This document shows, one piece after another, positions 1 to 8,812 of a stretch of DNA of 64,000 bases. Source of the DNA: Streptococcus sp. oral taxon 061 (lineage in GTDB: Bacteria > Bacillota > Bacilli > Lactobacillales > Streptococcaceae); NCBI RefSeq assembly GCF_013394695.1, contig NZ_CP058258.1, forward strand, positions 454,001 to 518,000, given 5' to 3'. A program made the translations under genes and the position numbers. The notes under the pieces are model-generated. The model made no database searches, had not been told where the DNA came from, and was given only the letters and a program-made list of their open reading frames with translations. Within the stretch, counting starts at the first letter, position 1. Each line of letters opens with the position of its first letter.

Positions 1-131
1 TCTATGACATCGTGACAAGTGATATTTCACTTGAAGACAAGGCGGCAACCTTAGTACGTTTTGCAAACAATGCCGGAGGGCTTGATAACATTACTGTTGC
101 CTTGATTGCGATTGAGGAGGAATCAGAATGA
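1..131 (+). CDS. phpP: PP2C-type Ser/Thr protein phosphatase, C-terminal end only
   Basis: This is the 3' end of a gene that begins before the window. The open frame starts at base 3 and ends in TGA at 129-131. Its last 42 residues contain the segment [16 protein letters not shown], which resembles the metal-binding C-terminal motif (DNxT) of PP2C phosphatases. The stop codon overlaps the start of the next gene in an ATGA junction, the arrangement known for phpP-stkP in streptococci. The family member removes phosphates placed by StkP on cell-division proteins. The identity rests on the short tail plus the neighbour. Confidence 0.85.
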   Translation, partial: YDIVTSDISLEDKAATLVRFANNAGGLDNITVALIAIEEESE

Positions 132-1978
132 TCCAGATCGGCAAGATATTTGCCGGACGATATCGGATTATCAAACAAATTGGCCGCGGAGGGATGGCAG
201 ATGTCTACCTGGCCAAAGATTTGATTCTGGATGGGGAAGAAGTTGCTGTAAAGGTTCTGAGAACCAACTATCAGACAGATCCTATCGCTGTTGCACGTTT
301 TCAGCGTGAAGCGCGTGCGATGGCAGACTTAGATCATCCTCATATCGTTCGAATTACGGATATCGGTGAAGAAGACGGTCAGCAGTACCTAGCTATGGAA
401 TATGTAGCGGGTCTTGACCTCAAACGCTATATCAAAGAACACTATCCTCTCTCTAACGAGGAAGCTGTTCGTATCATGGGGCAGATTCTCTTAGCTATGC
501 GTTTGGCACATGCAAAGGGAATTGTTCACCGTGATTTGAAACCTCAAAATATTCTCTTGACTCCTGATGGCACTGCAAAAGTTACAGACTTTGGGATTGC
601 GGTGGCCTTTGCAGAAACAAGTTTGACACAGACCAACTCTATGTTAGGTTCTGTTCACTATCTATCACCTGAACAGGCGCGTGGTTCAAAGGCGACCATA
701 CAGAGTGATATTTATGCCATGGGGATTATTTTCTTTGAAATGTTGACAGGTCATATTCCTTATGATGGCGATAGTGCTGTTACCATTGCACTTCAGCATT
801 TCCAAAAACCACTTCCTTCTGTCATTGCAGAAAACCCATCAGTGCCACAATCCTTGGAAAACGTGGTTATAAAAGCGACAGCTAAAAAGTTAACAGACCG
901 TTACCAAACTGTCTCAGAGATGTATGTTGATTTATTGAGCAGTCTTTCTTATAACCGTCGCAATGAACCAAAGCTAGTATTTGAAGACACAAGTAAAGTT
1001 GATACAAAAACTTTACCGAAAATCTCACAGTCTACTTTAACAGGGATTCCTAAAGTGCAACCGAAGGAAGAGAGTCATCAGAGCCAAAAGCCGACCCAAA
1101 AGGCAACTAATAAAGAAACCGTTGCAAAACCAGTCAAGAAACGTCGTTTCAAAGCAAGATATTTTGTGCTTTTAGCTAGTTTTATACTTGTTATGGCTTC
1201 TCTATTTTGGATTGTATCGAAAACACCAGCAACTGTGGAAATTCCAAAAGTTGCAGGACAAACTGTAGCAGAAGCCAAGGAAAATCTTAAAAAAGCTAAT
1301 TTTGAAATTGGCGAGGAAAAGACTGAAGCTAGTGATACTGTCGAAGAAGGTCGAGTTATCCGAACAGATCCAGATGCTGGCTCGGCACGAAAAGAAGGAA
1401 CAAAAGTTAATCTTATTATCTCTTCAGGTCAGCAATCGTTTAAGATTGGAAATTATATTGGACGTAAATCTACGGACGTCATTGCAGAATTGAAAGGTAA
1501 AAAAGTTCCTGAAAATCTCATCAAGATTGTAGAAGAGGAATCAAGTGAAACAGAGGCGGGCCTTGTTATGAGACAGAGTCTGCCAGAAGGAACCACTTAT
1601 GATCTTAGTAAGGCGACAGAGATTACCTTGACAGTAGCCAAGAAGGTAACTAGCGTTCCTATGCCAAGTTACATTGGATCAAGTCTTGAATTTACCAAGA
1701 ATAACTTAATTCAGATAGTAGGTGTAAAAGAGGCTAATATTGAAGTGGTAGAGGTCTCTACAGCACCAGAGGGAACTGCTGAGGAAACTGTAGTCAGTCA
1801 AAGTCCAAAACCAGGTGAAGGTGTGGATCTGAATACTACTCGTATCAAGATTTCTATCTATAAACCGAAAATAACAACAACAAATCCTACAGTAAGCAAT
1901 CCTAGTCGTGCAGAAACATCTCCACAGATTAGAGAACCACAGGCTAATCAAAACACTACAACGTCAGATTTGCATTGA
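128..1978 (+). CDS. stkP: Membrane Ser/Thr protein kinase with three PASTA domains
   Basis: This is a eukaryotic-type kinase that senses peptidoglycan and coordinates septal and peripheral wall growth. Residues 1 to about 275 form the kinase domain, with the glycine loop [10 protein letters not shown], invariant Lys near residue 42 (VAVKVL), the catalytic loop [12 protein letters not shown] near residue 135 and the DFG magnesium loop. A basic linker is followed by one transmembrane helix at about 344-363. Three extracellular PASTA repeats follow, at roughly 370-437, 439-508 and 511-578. The last 38 residues are a Thr/Ser/Asn/Pro-rich tail. The protein has 616 residues, while S. pneumoniae StkP as I recall it has 659 with four PASTA domains, so a terminal PASTA appears to be missing here. 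It is translationally coupled to phpP. Confidence 0.95.
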   Translation: MIQIGKIFAGRYRIIKQIGRGGMADVYLAKDLILDGEEVAVKVLRTNYQTDPIAVARFQREARAMADLDHPHIVRITDIGEEDGQQYLAMEYVAGLDLKRYIKEHYPLSNEEAVRIMGQILLAMRLAHAKGIVHRDLKPQNILLTPDGTAKVTDFGIAVAFAETSLTQTNSMLGSVHYLSPEQARGSKATIQSDIYAMGIIFFEMLTGHIPYDGDSAVTIALQHFQKPLPSVIAENPSVPQSLENVVIKATAKKLTDRYQTVSEMYVDLLSSLSYNRRNEPKLVFEDTSKVDTKTLPKISQSTLTGIPKVQPKEESHQSQKPTQKATNKETVAKPVKKRRFKARYFVLLASFILVMASLFWIVSKTPATVEIPKVAGQTVAEAKENLKKANFEIGEEKTEASDTVEEGRVIRTDPDAGSARKEGTKVNLIISSGQQSFKIGNYIGRKSTDVIAELKGKKVPENLIKIVEEESSETEAGLVMRQSLPEGTTYDLSKATEITLTVAKKVTSVPMPSYIGSSLEFTKNNLIQIVGVKEANIEVVEVSTAPEGTAEETVVSQSPKPGEGVDLNTTRIKISIYKPKITTTNPTVSNPSRAETSPQIREPQANQNTTTSDLH

Positions 1979-1993
1979 GGGGGATAACTAGTC

Positions 1994-2030
1994 AATCTTT
2001 GTCGCAGTTTTTGTGACAAAGATTTTTTTT
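1994..2030 (+). terminator. Rho-independent terminator after stkP
   Basis: A 10-bp perfect stem (AATCTTTGTC with GACAAAGATT) is followed by eight T residues and lies just after the stkP stop. Confidence 0.85.
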
Positions 2031-2040
2031 CCTTCAAATT

Positions 2041-2051
2041 TATGATAAAAT
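2041..2051 (+). promoter_or_regulatory. Extended -10 promoter for the ThrE-like pair
   Basis: TATGATAAAAT fits the streptococcal extended -10 form TATGn-TAAAAT. No good -35 is visible. The next start codon is 28 bases downstream behind an AAGGAGGGG ribosome site. Confidence 0.55.
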
Positions 2052-2078
2052 AGTAAGGAGTTTAAAAAGGAGGGGAAC

Positions 2079-2837
2079 ATGGACGAATCAAAAAAACTGA
2101 ATGCAGTCATTGATGTCATTATGTTAGCAGGAACAATTCTGCTTCGCAATGGATCAGAAATCTATCGTGTCGAAGACACCATGATTCGAATCGCTCATTC
2201 ACAAGGCATCATGGATTGTAATGTTTTGGCCATGCCTGCAGCTATTTTTTTCTCCATTGAAAATACAAATATCTCTCGAATGAAACGAGTAACCTCCTCT
2301 GCTTATAATATTGAGAAGGTTTGTGATGTTAATCAGATTTCACGGCAGCTTGTATCAGGGCAGCTTGATTTGGAGACAGCCTTTATTCAACTCAAGCAAT
2401 TAAATGCTAAGGCATCTCCCTACACCAATGTTCAGCTAACTGCTGCAGCGACCCTTAGTGCTCCCTTCTTCTCGATCATGTTCGGTGGGAATGCCTACGA
2501 TGCCATTGGTGCAGGAGTAGCAACCATATTTGCTTTCACCTGTTCTCTTTACGTAGAAAAATTTATTCGTATTCCCTTTATGACAGCTTTTGCAGGTGCT
2601 CTTGTTTTTGGCTTGATTGCGCAATTTTGGGCGCGCTATTCTGGATTGCCTTCTACAGCTGATTTGGTCATTGCAGGTGCGGTTATGCCCTTTGTACCTG
2701 GAATTGCCCTGACTAATGCCGTTAGAGATATTATGACCAATCACATTAACTCTGGTATGAGCAAGATGTTTGAATCTTTGCTGGTTACCCTTGCCTTAGG
2801 GGCAGGCACCTCTGTCGCCCTCGTACTCATGAACTAA
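2079..2837 (+). CDS. ThrE/YjjP-type exporter subunit (PF06738-like)
   Basis: This 252-residue protein matches the N-terminal half of the threonine/serine exporter ThrE family, also called DUF1212 or YjjP. The soluble N-terminal part carries the typical stretch AGTILLRNGSEIYRVEDTM, and at least four hydrophobic segments follow from about residue 120 onward. In E. coli, YjjP works with YjjB to export succinate; in Corynebacterium a single fused ThrE exports threonine and serine. The next gene encodes the partner half one base after this stop. The substrate here cannot be read from sequence. Confidence 0.8.
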   Translation: MDESKKLNAVIDVIMLAGTILLRNGSEIYRVEDTMIRIAHSQGIMDCNVLAMPAAIFFSIENTNISRMKRVTSSAYNIEKVCDVNQISRQLVSGQLDLETAFIQLKQLNAKASPYTNVQLTAAATLSAPFFSIMFGGNAYDAIGAGVATIFAFTCSLYVEKFIRIPFMTAFAGALVFGLIAQFWARYSGLPSTADLVIAGAVMPFVPGIALTNAVRDIMTNHINSGMSKMFESLLVTLALGAGTSVALVLMN

Positions 2838-2838
2838 T

Positions 2839-3288
2839 ATGACTCTAACAACATTTTTATTGCAGGCTCTAGCTAGTCTGCTAGCAATTATCACTTTTTT
2901 AATCGTTTTAAATGTCCAGCGTTCCATGCTTATCCCTGGTGGAGTTTTGGGAATGTCAATCTGGCTCCTCTATCTAATACTCAAGGAGCCAACTAATGTC
3001 ATTTTGGCAACCTTTATTGCTGCGGTGATTGGTTCTTGTGTTAGCCAGATTATGAGTATTCTCTACAAAACTCCAGCAGTGGTTTTTGCCCTAGCTATTC
3101 TGGCACCACTAGTGCCAGGTTATCTGTCCTATCGAACCACTTCCTTCTTCGTTACAGGTGACTACGGCCATGCCATTTCTAGTGCCATGTTAGTCATGAT
3201 GTTGGCCCTTGTTATTTCAATAGGAATGGCAAGTGGGACAGTCATACTCAAGTTGTATTACTATCTCAAAAAGAATCGAGCTAGCTAA
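2839..3288 (+). CDS. ThrE/YjjB-type exporter subunit (DUF3815-like)
   Basis: A 149-residue, four-to-five-helix membrane protein corresponding to the C-terminal half of ThrE (YjjB, PF12821). It begins one base after the stop of the YjjP-like gene and has no clear ribosome site of its own, so it is probably translated by coupling. The two proteins are expected to form one exporter. The stop codon lies inside the stem of the following terminator. Substrate unknown; amino acids or dicarboxylates are the family precedents. Confidence 0.8.
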   Translation: MTLTTFLLQALASLLAIITFLIVLNVQRSMLIPGGVLGMSIWLLYLILKEPTNVILATFIAAVIGSCVSQIMSILYKTPAVVFALAILAPLVPGYLSYRTTSFFVTGDYGHAISSAMLVMMLALVISIGMASGTVILKLYYYLKKNRAS

Positions 3289-3301
3289 GACTCGATTTTT
3301 T
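3274..3301 (+). terminator. Terminator overlapping the end of the YjjB-like gene
   Basis: Stem AATCGAG with CTCGATT followed by a T run; the left arm lies within the last codons. Confidence 0.7.
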
Positions 3302-3347
3302 CGTTGGTAGAGTGGCTGAAAGAACATGGATAGGAAGATGGAAATGA

Positions 3348-3375
3348 ACTTGATTTGGGGAATCAAGTCTTTTTT
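3348..3375 (+). terminator. Second terminator upstream of mvaS
   Basis: Stem ACTTGATT with AATCAAGT around a short G-rich loop, then CTTTTTT. With the stem at 3274 it makes a tandem terminator insulating mvaS. Confidence 0.6.
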
Positions 3376-3393
3376 CGCTCATTTGACCTCAAT

Positions 3394-3404
3394 TATGATA
3401 AAAT
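3394..3404 (+). promoter_or_regulatory. Extended -10 promoter for mvaS-mvaA
   Basis: TATGATAAAAT, identical to the element at 2041. It lies 46 bases before the chosen mvaS start. Confidence 0.55.
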
Positions 3405-3450
3405 AGAGGTGGACGAATTTTTACAATGAATGATAAAAATAGAGGTAAAT

Positions 3451-4623
3451 ATGACAATCGGTATTGATAAGATTGGTTTTGCGACCAGTCAATACGTTTT
3501 GAAATTACAAGATTTAGCAGAAACCCGAGGAATTGATCCTGAAAAATTGAGTAAAGGACTCCTTTTAAAAGAATTGAGTATCGCTCCTTTAACAGAGGAT
3601 ATTGTTACCTTGGCTGCTAGTGCAGGGAATTCTATCCTGACTGAAGAAGAGAAGCAAGAGATTGATATGGTTATCGTAGCGACAGAGTCTGGGATTGACC
3701 AGAGTAAAGCTGCAGCTGTCTTTGTACACGGTTTGCTTGGAATTCAACCTTTTGCTCGTAGTTTTGAAATCAAGGAAGCTTGCTATGGTGCAACTGCGGC
3801 TCTTCACTATGCTAAGTTACATGTAGAAAATTCTCCTAAATCAAAGGTTCTGGTGCTTGCTAGTGATATTGCAAGATATGGTGTCGAAACTCCTGGAGAA
3901 CCAACTCAAGGTGCAGGATGTGTTGCTATGTTAATTAGCCAAAATCCACGTGTGATGATTTTCAACAATGATAATGTTGCACAAACTCGTGATATCATGG
4001 ATTTTTGGCGTCCAAACTATTCGACAACACCATTTGTAAATGGGGTTTACTCAACGCAACAATATCTTGATAGTTTAAAAACGACTTGGGAAGAGTATCA
4101 AAAGCGTTATGACTGTAATTTGAACGATTTTGAGGCTGTATGTTTCCACTTACCTTATCCGAAGCTAGCTCTCAAGGGTTTGAAGAAAATTCTCGACAAA
4201 TCCTTGCCTCAAGAGAAGAAGGACTTGCTTCAAAAGCACTTTGATGAATCTATTATTTATAGCCAAAAAGTTGGGAACATTTATACAGGTTCACTCTTCT
4301 TAGGTCTCTTGTCTCTTCTTGAAAATTCTGATAGTCTTAAAGCAGGAGACAAGATTGCTCTCTATAGCTACGGAAGTGGTGCTGTATCTGAGTTCTTCAG
4401 TGTGGAATTGGTTGAAGGCTATGAAAAGCAATTGCAGAAAGGTCGTTTAGATTTGCTAGACCAACGCCAGTCTGTGAGTGTCGCTGATTATGAACGAATC
4501 TTCTTTGAGGAAGCAAACTTGGATGAGTCAGGTTCTGCAACCATGTCTGGCTATGAGGGACAGGACTATGCTCTGGTTGAGATTGTAGAACACCAACGTC
4601 GCTACAGCAAGGTTGAAAAATAA
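3451..4623 (+). CDS. mvaS: Hydroxymethylglutaryl-CoA synthase
   Basis: Condenses acetyl-CoA and acetoacetyl-CoA to HMG-CoA, the entry to the mevalonate route that streptococci use for isoprenoids. The catalytic Cys is at residue 111 in the motif KEACYGATAA, and the conserved His at 233 lies in CFHLPYPK. I place the start at the second ATG (3451) rather than 3430, because AGAGGT lies just upstream and the protein then begins MTIGIDKIGF, as remembered for S. pneumoniae MvaS. Length 390 residues, normal for the family. The TAA stop shares its last A with the mvaA start (TAATG), so the two genes are coupled. Confidence 0.95.
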   Translation: MTIGIDKIGFATSQYVLKLQDLAETRGIDPEKLSKGLLLKELSIAPLTEDIVTLAASAGNSILTEEEKQEIDMVIVATESGIDQSKAAAVFVHGLLGIQPFARSFEIKEACYGATAALHYAKLHVENSPKSKVLVLASDIARYGVETPGEPTQGAGCVAMLISQNPRVMIFNNDNVAQTRDIMDFWRPNYSTTPFVNGVYSTQQYLDSLKTTWEEYQKRYDCNLNDFEAVCFHLPYPKLALKGLKKILDKSLPQEKKDLLQKHFDESIIYSQKVGNIYTGSLFLGLLSLLENSDSLKAGDKIALYSYGSGAVSEFFSVELVEGYEKQLQKGRLDLLDQRQSVSVADYERIFFEEANLDESGSATMSGYEGQDYALVEIVEHQRRYSKVEK

Positions 4624-5897
4624 TGAAAAAAAATTGGAATGGATTTGCTAAAAAATCAATTCAAGAGCGCCTTGAGTTCGTTAAGTCTCAGGCGCTTACT
4701 TCTATGGAAGCCCAAGAAAGTCTTGAGCAAAATGAAAATCTTAGTATAGCAGTTGCGAACCAACTGAGTGAAAATGTAGTGGGGACCTTCTCACTACCCT
4801 ACTCAGTAGTGCCAGAAGTACTGGTAAACGGTCAAGAGTACACAGTTCCTTATGTGACCGAAGAGCCATCTGTTGTTGCTGCAGCTAGTTTTGCTAGTAA
4901 GATTATCAAACGTGCGGGTGGTTTTACTGCTCAGGTTCATCAACGCCAAATGATTGGTCAGGTAGCTCTTTATCAGGTTCCAGATAGGGATAAAGCATGT
5001 CAGGCTATTTTGAGTCAGAAAGCAGAGCTACTCGAACAAGCAAACCAAGCCTATCCATCTATTGTCAAACGTGGTGGTGGAGCCAGAGAGCTAACAGTTG
5101 AGAAAATTTCTGGTGAGGCTGACTTTTTAGTGGTTTATCTTCATGTGGATACTCAGGAAGCCATGGGAGCTAATATGCTCAATACCATGCTTGAAGCTTT
5201 AAAACCTAGCTTAGAGGCTTTAAGTCAAGGGCAAAGTTTAATGGGCATTCTATCCAACTATGCCACGGATTCTCTAGTAACTGCAACTTGTCGGATTGCC
5301 TTTCGTTATTTGAGTCGCCAGAAGGATGAAGCGCGTGAACTAGCTGAAAAAATGGTTTTAGCCAGCCAGTTTGCTCAAGCAGATCCTTATCGAGCAGCAA
5401 CCCATAACAAAGGTATCTTCAACGGAATCGATGCTCTCTTGATTGCAACAGGAAATGATTGGCGTGCCATCGAAGCAGGAGCGCATGCCTATGCGAGTCA
5501 TGATGGTGTTTATCGAGGTCTCAGTCGTTGGACTATGGATTTGGAAACAGAAGAGCTAATCGGAGAGATGACTATGCCGATGCCGGTTGCGACCAAAGGT
5601 GGATCAATTGGTCTTAATCCTCGTGTAGTCCTCAGCCATGAGTTGCTAGGTCATCCATCAGCTAAGGAATTGGCCCAAATTATCGTGTCAATTGGTCTTG
5701 CACAAAACTTTGCGGCTCTTAAAGCTCTTGTCAGTACAGGTATTCAGCATGGACACATGAAACTTCAGGCAAAATCGTTAGCGCTTTTAGCAGGTGCGAC
5801 TGAGGCAGAAGTATCCAAGTTAGTAGAAAGCTTGATTGCTGAAAAAACTTTTAATTTAGAAAAAGCACAAACTCTTTTGAAAAACTTAAGATCATAA
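4623..5897 (+). CDS. mvaA: Class II hydroxymethylglutaryl-CoA reductase
   Basis: Reduces HMG-CoA to mevalonate, the second dedicated step of the pathway. The protein has 424 residues, the size of bacterial class II enzymes. Visible family features are ENVVGTFSLPYSVVPEVLVNG near the N-terminus, the MGANMLNTMLE substrate-binding region, and NKGIFNGIDALLIATGNDWRA in the cofactor-binding part, plus the catalytic LSHELLGHPSAKEL segment near the C-terminus with its conserved His. It overlaps mvaS by one base and ends in a strong terminator, so mvaS-mvaA is a two-gene operon. Confidence 0.95.
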   Translation: MKKNWNGFAKKSIQERLEFVKSQALTSMEAQESLEQNENLSIAVANQLSENVVGTFSLPYSVVPEVLVNGQEYTVPYVTEEPSVVAAASFASKIIKRAGGFTAQVHQRQMIGQVALYQVPDRDKACQAILSQKAELLEQANQAYPSIVKRGGGARELTVEKISGEADFLVVYLHVDTQEAMGANMLNTMLEALKPSLEALSQGQSLMGILSNYATDSLVTATCRIAFRYLSRQKDEARELAEKMVLASQFAQADPYRAATHNKGIFNGIDALLIATGNDWRAIEAGAHAYASHDGVYRGLSRWTMDLETEELIGEMTMPMPVATKGGSIGLNPRVVLSHELLGHPSAKELAQIIVSIGLAQNFAALKALVSTGIQHGHMKLQAKSLALLAGATEAEVSKLVESLIAEKTFNLEKAQTLLKNLRS

Positions 5898-5898
5898 G

Positions 5899-5931
5899 AA
5901 AAACTCAGGCTAATCAAGTCTGAGTTTTTTG
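5899..5931 (+). terminator. Terminator after mvaA
   Basis: Stem AAACTCAG with CTGAGTTT, then TTTTTGTTT. Confidence 0.85.
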
Positions 5932-5933
5932 TT

Positions 5934-6049
5934 TATACTCAATGAAAATCAAAGCACAAACTAGGAAGCTAGCCGCAGGTTGCTCAAAACACTGTTTTGA
6001 GGTTGTAGATGGAAGCTGACGTGGTTTGAAGAGATTTTCGAAGAGTATT
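5934..6049 (+). repeat. BOX-type intergenic repeat (shortened), left end of sucrose locus
   Basis: Starts TATACTCAATGAAAATC and ends GATTTTCGAAGAGTAT, the two ends of the pneumococcal BOX family as remembered. The segment GCTGACGTGGTTTGAAGAG matches the boxA end. The middle part found in the copy at 10708 (about 39 bases with TACGGCAA) is missing here. Its GAGTAT end overlaps the scrR stop codon by one base. Confidence 0.8.
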
Positions 6050-7013
6050 AAATACTTTTACCTGGTAAGAGACTAACTGGTAAGAAATAACCAGTCGTAG
6101 CAACTTCTTTCCCCTCAATTTTTTGAAGTAGTAAATCGACTGTCAGGCGAGCAATTTCTTCCAAGGGTTGTTTAATGGTAGTGAGGTGAGGATAGAAATT
6201 CTCGATAAAATAAGTTCCATCGTAGCCAATAACCTTAAGTTGTTCTGGAACAGAAATACCAAGTTCCTGAGCGATTTTCATCACCAAGATGGCTGTCAAA
6301 TCATCCGATGCGAAAATCGCATCTGGTTTTTGTTTGGTCAGGATATTTTTAATTTCCATTTCCTTACGAAGGGGCGAAAAGTCACTGGAAACATTGATAA
6401 TAGGAGCCTTGGGTAAGATAGAAGCAAAGCCTGCATGACGAAGTCCAGTTGGTGAGTTGGAGTTATCATTACCTGTAATCATAATAACAGATTTAGCTCC
6501 AGTTTTAGCCAAAGTCTGAGCGGCTAGGACACCACCAGCATAGTTGTCAGAAGAAACGACAGGGATATCTGGTGATAGGTTCCGGTCAAATGAAATGATT
6601 GGAGCGGTTACGCGATTGTAATCCTCAATCCCAAGGTTGTGACTTCCCGAAATGATACCGTCCACCTGATTGGCTTCCAACATTTCGATGTATTCACGTT
6701 CTTTTTCCGAATCGTGTTCACTATTACAAATGATTGTCTTGTAACCTTTTTTGAATAGTTCGTGTTCCAATTTGTCAATCAATTCAGCATAGAACACATG
6801 GCTGATTTTAGGGAAAATCAAACCGATTAACTTGGCTGATTTTCCTTGAAGACTTCGAGCTAAGTTATTGGGTTTATAGCCCAGCTCACGCATAGCATCA
6901 TTAACCTTTTGAATGGTTTTTTCTGAAAGATAACCCTTTTTGTTGATGACACGTGAAACAGTAGTAGGGCTGACGCCAGCTAATTTTGCGACATCAGTTA
7001 GTTTTGCGACCAT
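6048..7013 (-). CDS. scrR: Sucrose operon repressor, LacI family
   Basis: A 321-residue LacI/GalR repressor. The N-terminal helix-turn-helix reads LTDVAKLAGVSPTTVSRVIN, followed by the hinge and a periplasmic-binding-type ligand domain. The gene overlaps the end of scrB by 20 bases and has no strong ribosome site, so translation is probably coupled to scrB and the repressor is autoregulated through the scrB promoter. Its likely operators are the AAACG-centred sites between scrB and scrA. It ends in a BOX repeat without a separate terminator of its own. Confidence 0.93.
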   Translation of the reverse strand: MVAKLTDVAKLAGVSPTTVSRVINKKGYLSEKTIQKVNDAMRELGYKPNNLARSLQGKSAKLIGLIFPKISHVFYAELIDKLEHELFKKGYKTIICNSEHDSEKEREYIEMLEANQVDGIISGSHNLGIEDYNRVTAPIISFDRNLSPDIPVVSSDNYAGGVLAAQTLAKTGAKSVIMITGNDNSNSPTGLRHAGFASILPKAPIINVSSDFSPLRKEMEIKNILTKQKPDAIFASDDLTAILVMKIAQELGISVPEQLKVIGYDGTYFIENFYPHLTTIKQPLEEIARLTVDLLLQKIEGKEVATTGYFLPVSLLPGKSI

Positions 7014-8448
7014 ATTCTAATTCGTAGTATGTTCCAGTTGGGTTTCCAGATTTAATGAGAATTCCATTTTGATCTGCATGCGGGAATACACGACCAGAAA
7101 ATACTTTTTCTCCTTTATTAATGAAAATTTCAAAGACTGAATTGTCGATGAAGATATTTACGGTAGTAGCTTGATTATCAATTGGACATGAGCGAGTAGT
7201 TCCAAATTCTTGAGCGTATTGCTCACCTGCCTGACTGCGGTCAATGGTTACTTGGCCATTGACAAGATCGAAATTGATAGAGAGCCCCTTGCCGTCGTTA
7301 TCAGCAAGAAGGATGATTTCACTTTGGCTATTAGCCTCTAAGTTTAGTTCAAGTTCGTAGGTGTTCTTAGTTTCAGAACGATTTGAAAATTCCTCTTTTG
7401 AAGCACGGAGGTCCTTGATGGCTGCTACAGGATACTGATAGAGTTTGCCCTCTTTAATGGTTAATTCTTTGACCAATGAGAAAGTTCCTTGGTGATCAAA
7501 GCGATCAGATGGATAAGACACATCTGGTAAACCAAGCCAACTTACTGCCAGGGCACGTCCATCAGGAGTGTTAAAAGCTTGAGTAGCATAGGCTTCAAAA
7601 CCATAATCAAGATTGTGAAGTTCAGAAACATCAACCATACGAGCATTTTCTGGGTCAAAGGAAGCACCGATTTTATACATATTTGGATAGATATTGTCAT
7701 AGTCAAGAACCTTTTTATCCAAACCTTGTGGACAGTAGAGAAGAACTGGCTGTTCCCCAACAAAGACTAGGTTTGGGCACTCCATCATATAGGCAGTACG
7801 GTCATTGTTGAAGTTCAAATCACCCACTTCTTGCCAGTTTGTATAATCGTTATCGACCGCTTTGTAGAGACGGACAAATCCTTTTTTCTCCAAGTCCTGA
7901 CCGCCGACGATAGCATAGTATTGTCCTTTAAAGTTAAAAATTTGTGGATCACGGAAGTGGTCAGTAGCATCAGCTGGTTGATCAATTAAGATTTTATCAA
8001 TCTTTTCGATTTTTCCATCCTTATCCATTAAGGCACCGATTTGATAAGGGTGACGTACCCAGTTTTCGTCACGAACATTTCCTGTATAAAATAAGAACAG
8101 TTGATCGCCAAACTGCATAGCAGATCCTGAGTAAGCGCCGTGGCTATCAAGTGGAGTATCAGGTAAGATTTTAACACCAGTTTCAGTAAAGTGAACCAAA
8201 TCGTCACTTTCAAGCTGAACCCAAGATTTTAAACCATGAGCTGCACCAAAGGGGAAGTTTTGGTAAAAGACAACCCACTTGCCATCAAAGTAAGAAAAAC
8301 CGTTCGGGTCGTTGAGAAGACCTTGCTTGGGTTCGATGTGATAGCTTGTATGCCATGGTGACTGCGCCATCTTTTCTTGGATTTGTTTTATTTCTTCTTG
8401 TGTCCAATCTTCATAGCGTCTATAACGACGCTCGGTAGTCCATTCCAT
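6994..8448 (-). CDS. scrB: Sucrose-6-phosphate hydrolase, GH32
   Basis: Hydrolyses the sucrose-6-phosphate made by ScrA into glucose-6-phosphate and fructose. The protein has 484 residues with the GH32 signatures LLNDPNGFSYF (nucleophile Asp), FRDPQIF (transition-state Asp) and MMECPNLVF (acid/base Glu), then a C-terminal beta-sandwich domain. The start is preceded by GGAGGG seven bases upstream. It is divergent from scrA and cotranscribed with scrR, which it overlaps. Confidence 0.96.
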   Translation of the reverse strand: MEWTTERRYRRYEDWTQEEIKQIQEKMAQSPWHTSYHIEPKQGLLNDPNGFSYFDGKWVVFYQNFPFGAAHGLKSWVQLESDDLVHFTETGVKILPDTPLDSHGAYSGSAMQFGDQLFLFYTGNVRDENWVRHPYQIGALMDKDGKIEKIDKILIDQPADATDHFRDPQIFNFKGQYYAIVGGQDLEKKGFVRLYKAVDNDYTNWQEVGDLNFNNDRTAYMMECPNLVFVGEQPVLLYCPQGLDKKVLDYDNIYPNMYKIGASFDPENARMVDVSELHNLDYGFEAYATQAFNTPDGRALAVSWLGLPDVSYPSDRFDHQGTFSLVKELTIKEGKLYQYPVAAIKDLRASKEEFSNRSETKNTYELELNLEANSQSEIILLADNDGKGLSINFDLVNGQVTIDRSQAGEQYAQEFGTTRSCPIDNQATTVNIFIDNSVFEIFINKGEKVFSGRVFPHADQNGILIKSGNPTGTYYELEYGRKTN

Positions 8449-8480
8449 TTATATTCCCTCCATAAATTCTACTATCTTTA

Positions 8481-8496
8481 TAGTAAACGTTTCCTT
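8481..8496. promoter_or_regulatory. Operator-like site near scrB
   Basis: TAGTAAACGTTTCCTT has the palindromic core AAACGTTT at 8485-8492, a LacI-family type of site close to the scrB start region. It could bind ScrR or CcpA. Confidence 0.5.
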
Positions 8497-8536
8497 ATAA
8501 AAAAGCAAGTCTTTTATCATAAAATTAAGAAAAAAA

Positions 8537-8552
8537 TGTCAAACGATTGACA
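8537..8552. promoter_or_regulatory. Probable ScrR operator 1
   Basis: TGTCAAACGATTGACA, an inverted repeat (TGTCAA with TTGACA). It matches the site at 8707 at 13 of 16 positions. Confidence 0.6.
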
Positions 8553-8706
8553 GGAAATAGAAGTTAAATTTTATGAAAATTGATGAAAATATGAAAGTTT
8601 TTGAAAACTTTTTAGCAAAAACCTTTTAATAATAGGTATTTATCGAAGAAATACTATTCAAAAATATCAAAAACAGTCAAAAAACAAAAAAACAAATAAT
8701 TTTTTC

Positions 8707-8744
8707 TGCAAAACGCTTGACATATTTTTAAAACGTGATAGAAT
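8707..8744 (+). promoter_or_regulatory. scrA: scrA promoter with overlapping ScrR-like operator 2
   Basis: TGCAAAACGCTTGACA (8707-8722) is the second operator-like site, and its last six bases are a consensus -35 (TTGACA). After a 16-base spacer follows the -10 TAGAAT (8739-8744). A repressor bound here would cover the -35. Confidence 0.75.
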
Positions 8745-8760
8745 AATACTCGTAGGGCGA

Positions 8761-8774
8761 ATAAATCGCTTTCA
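8761..8774 (-). promoter_or_regulatory. cre-like site downstream of scrA promoter
   Basis: Read on the minus strand, TGAAAGCGATTTAT agrees with the CcpA consensus TGWAANCGNTNWCA at 12 of 14 positions. Its place just after the start of transcription fits catabolite repression. Confidence 0.5.
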
Positions 8775-8812
8775 AACATTTTACAAAATTTTTTATAAGG
8801 AGATTTTTGCAA

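Larger units (their letters stand above)
8449..8812. other. scrB-scrA divergent control region
   Basis: The 364-base AT-rich gap holds the leftward scrB promoter region, three AAACG-centred operator-like sites, the scrA promoter, a cre-like site and the scrA ribosome site. No gene is seen. The individual sites are listed separately. Confidence 0.7.

Noticed and set aside
6994..7013. scrB-scrR overlap as a sequencing error
   Set aside because: Both proteins keep normal family ends across the 20-base overlap, so this is ordinary gene packing.
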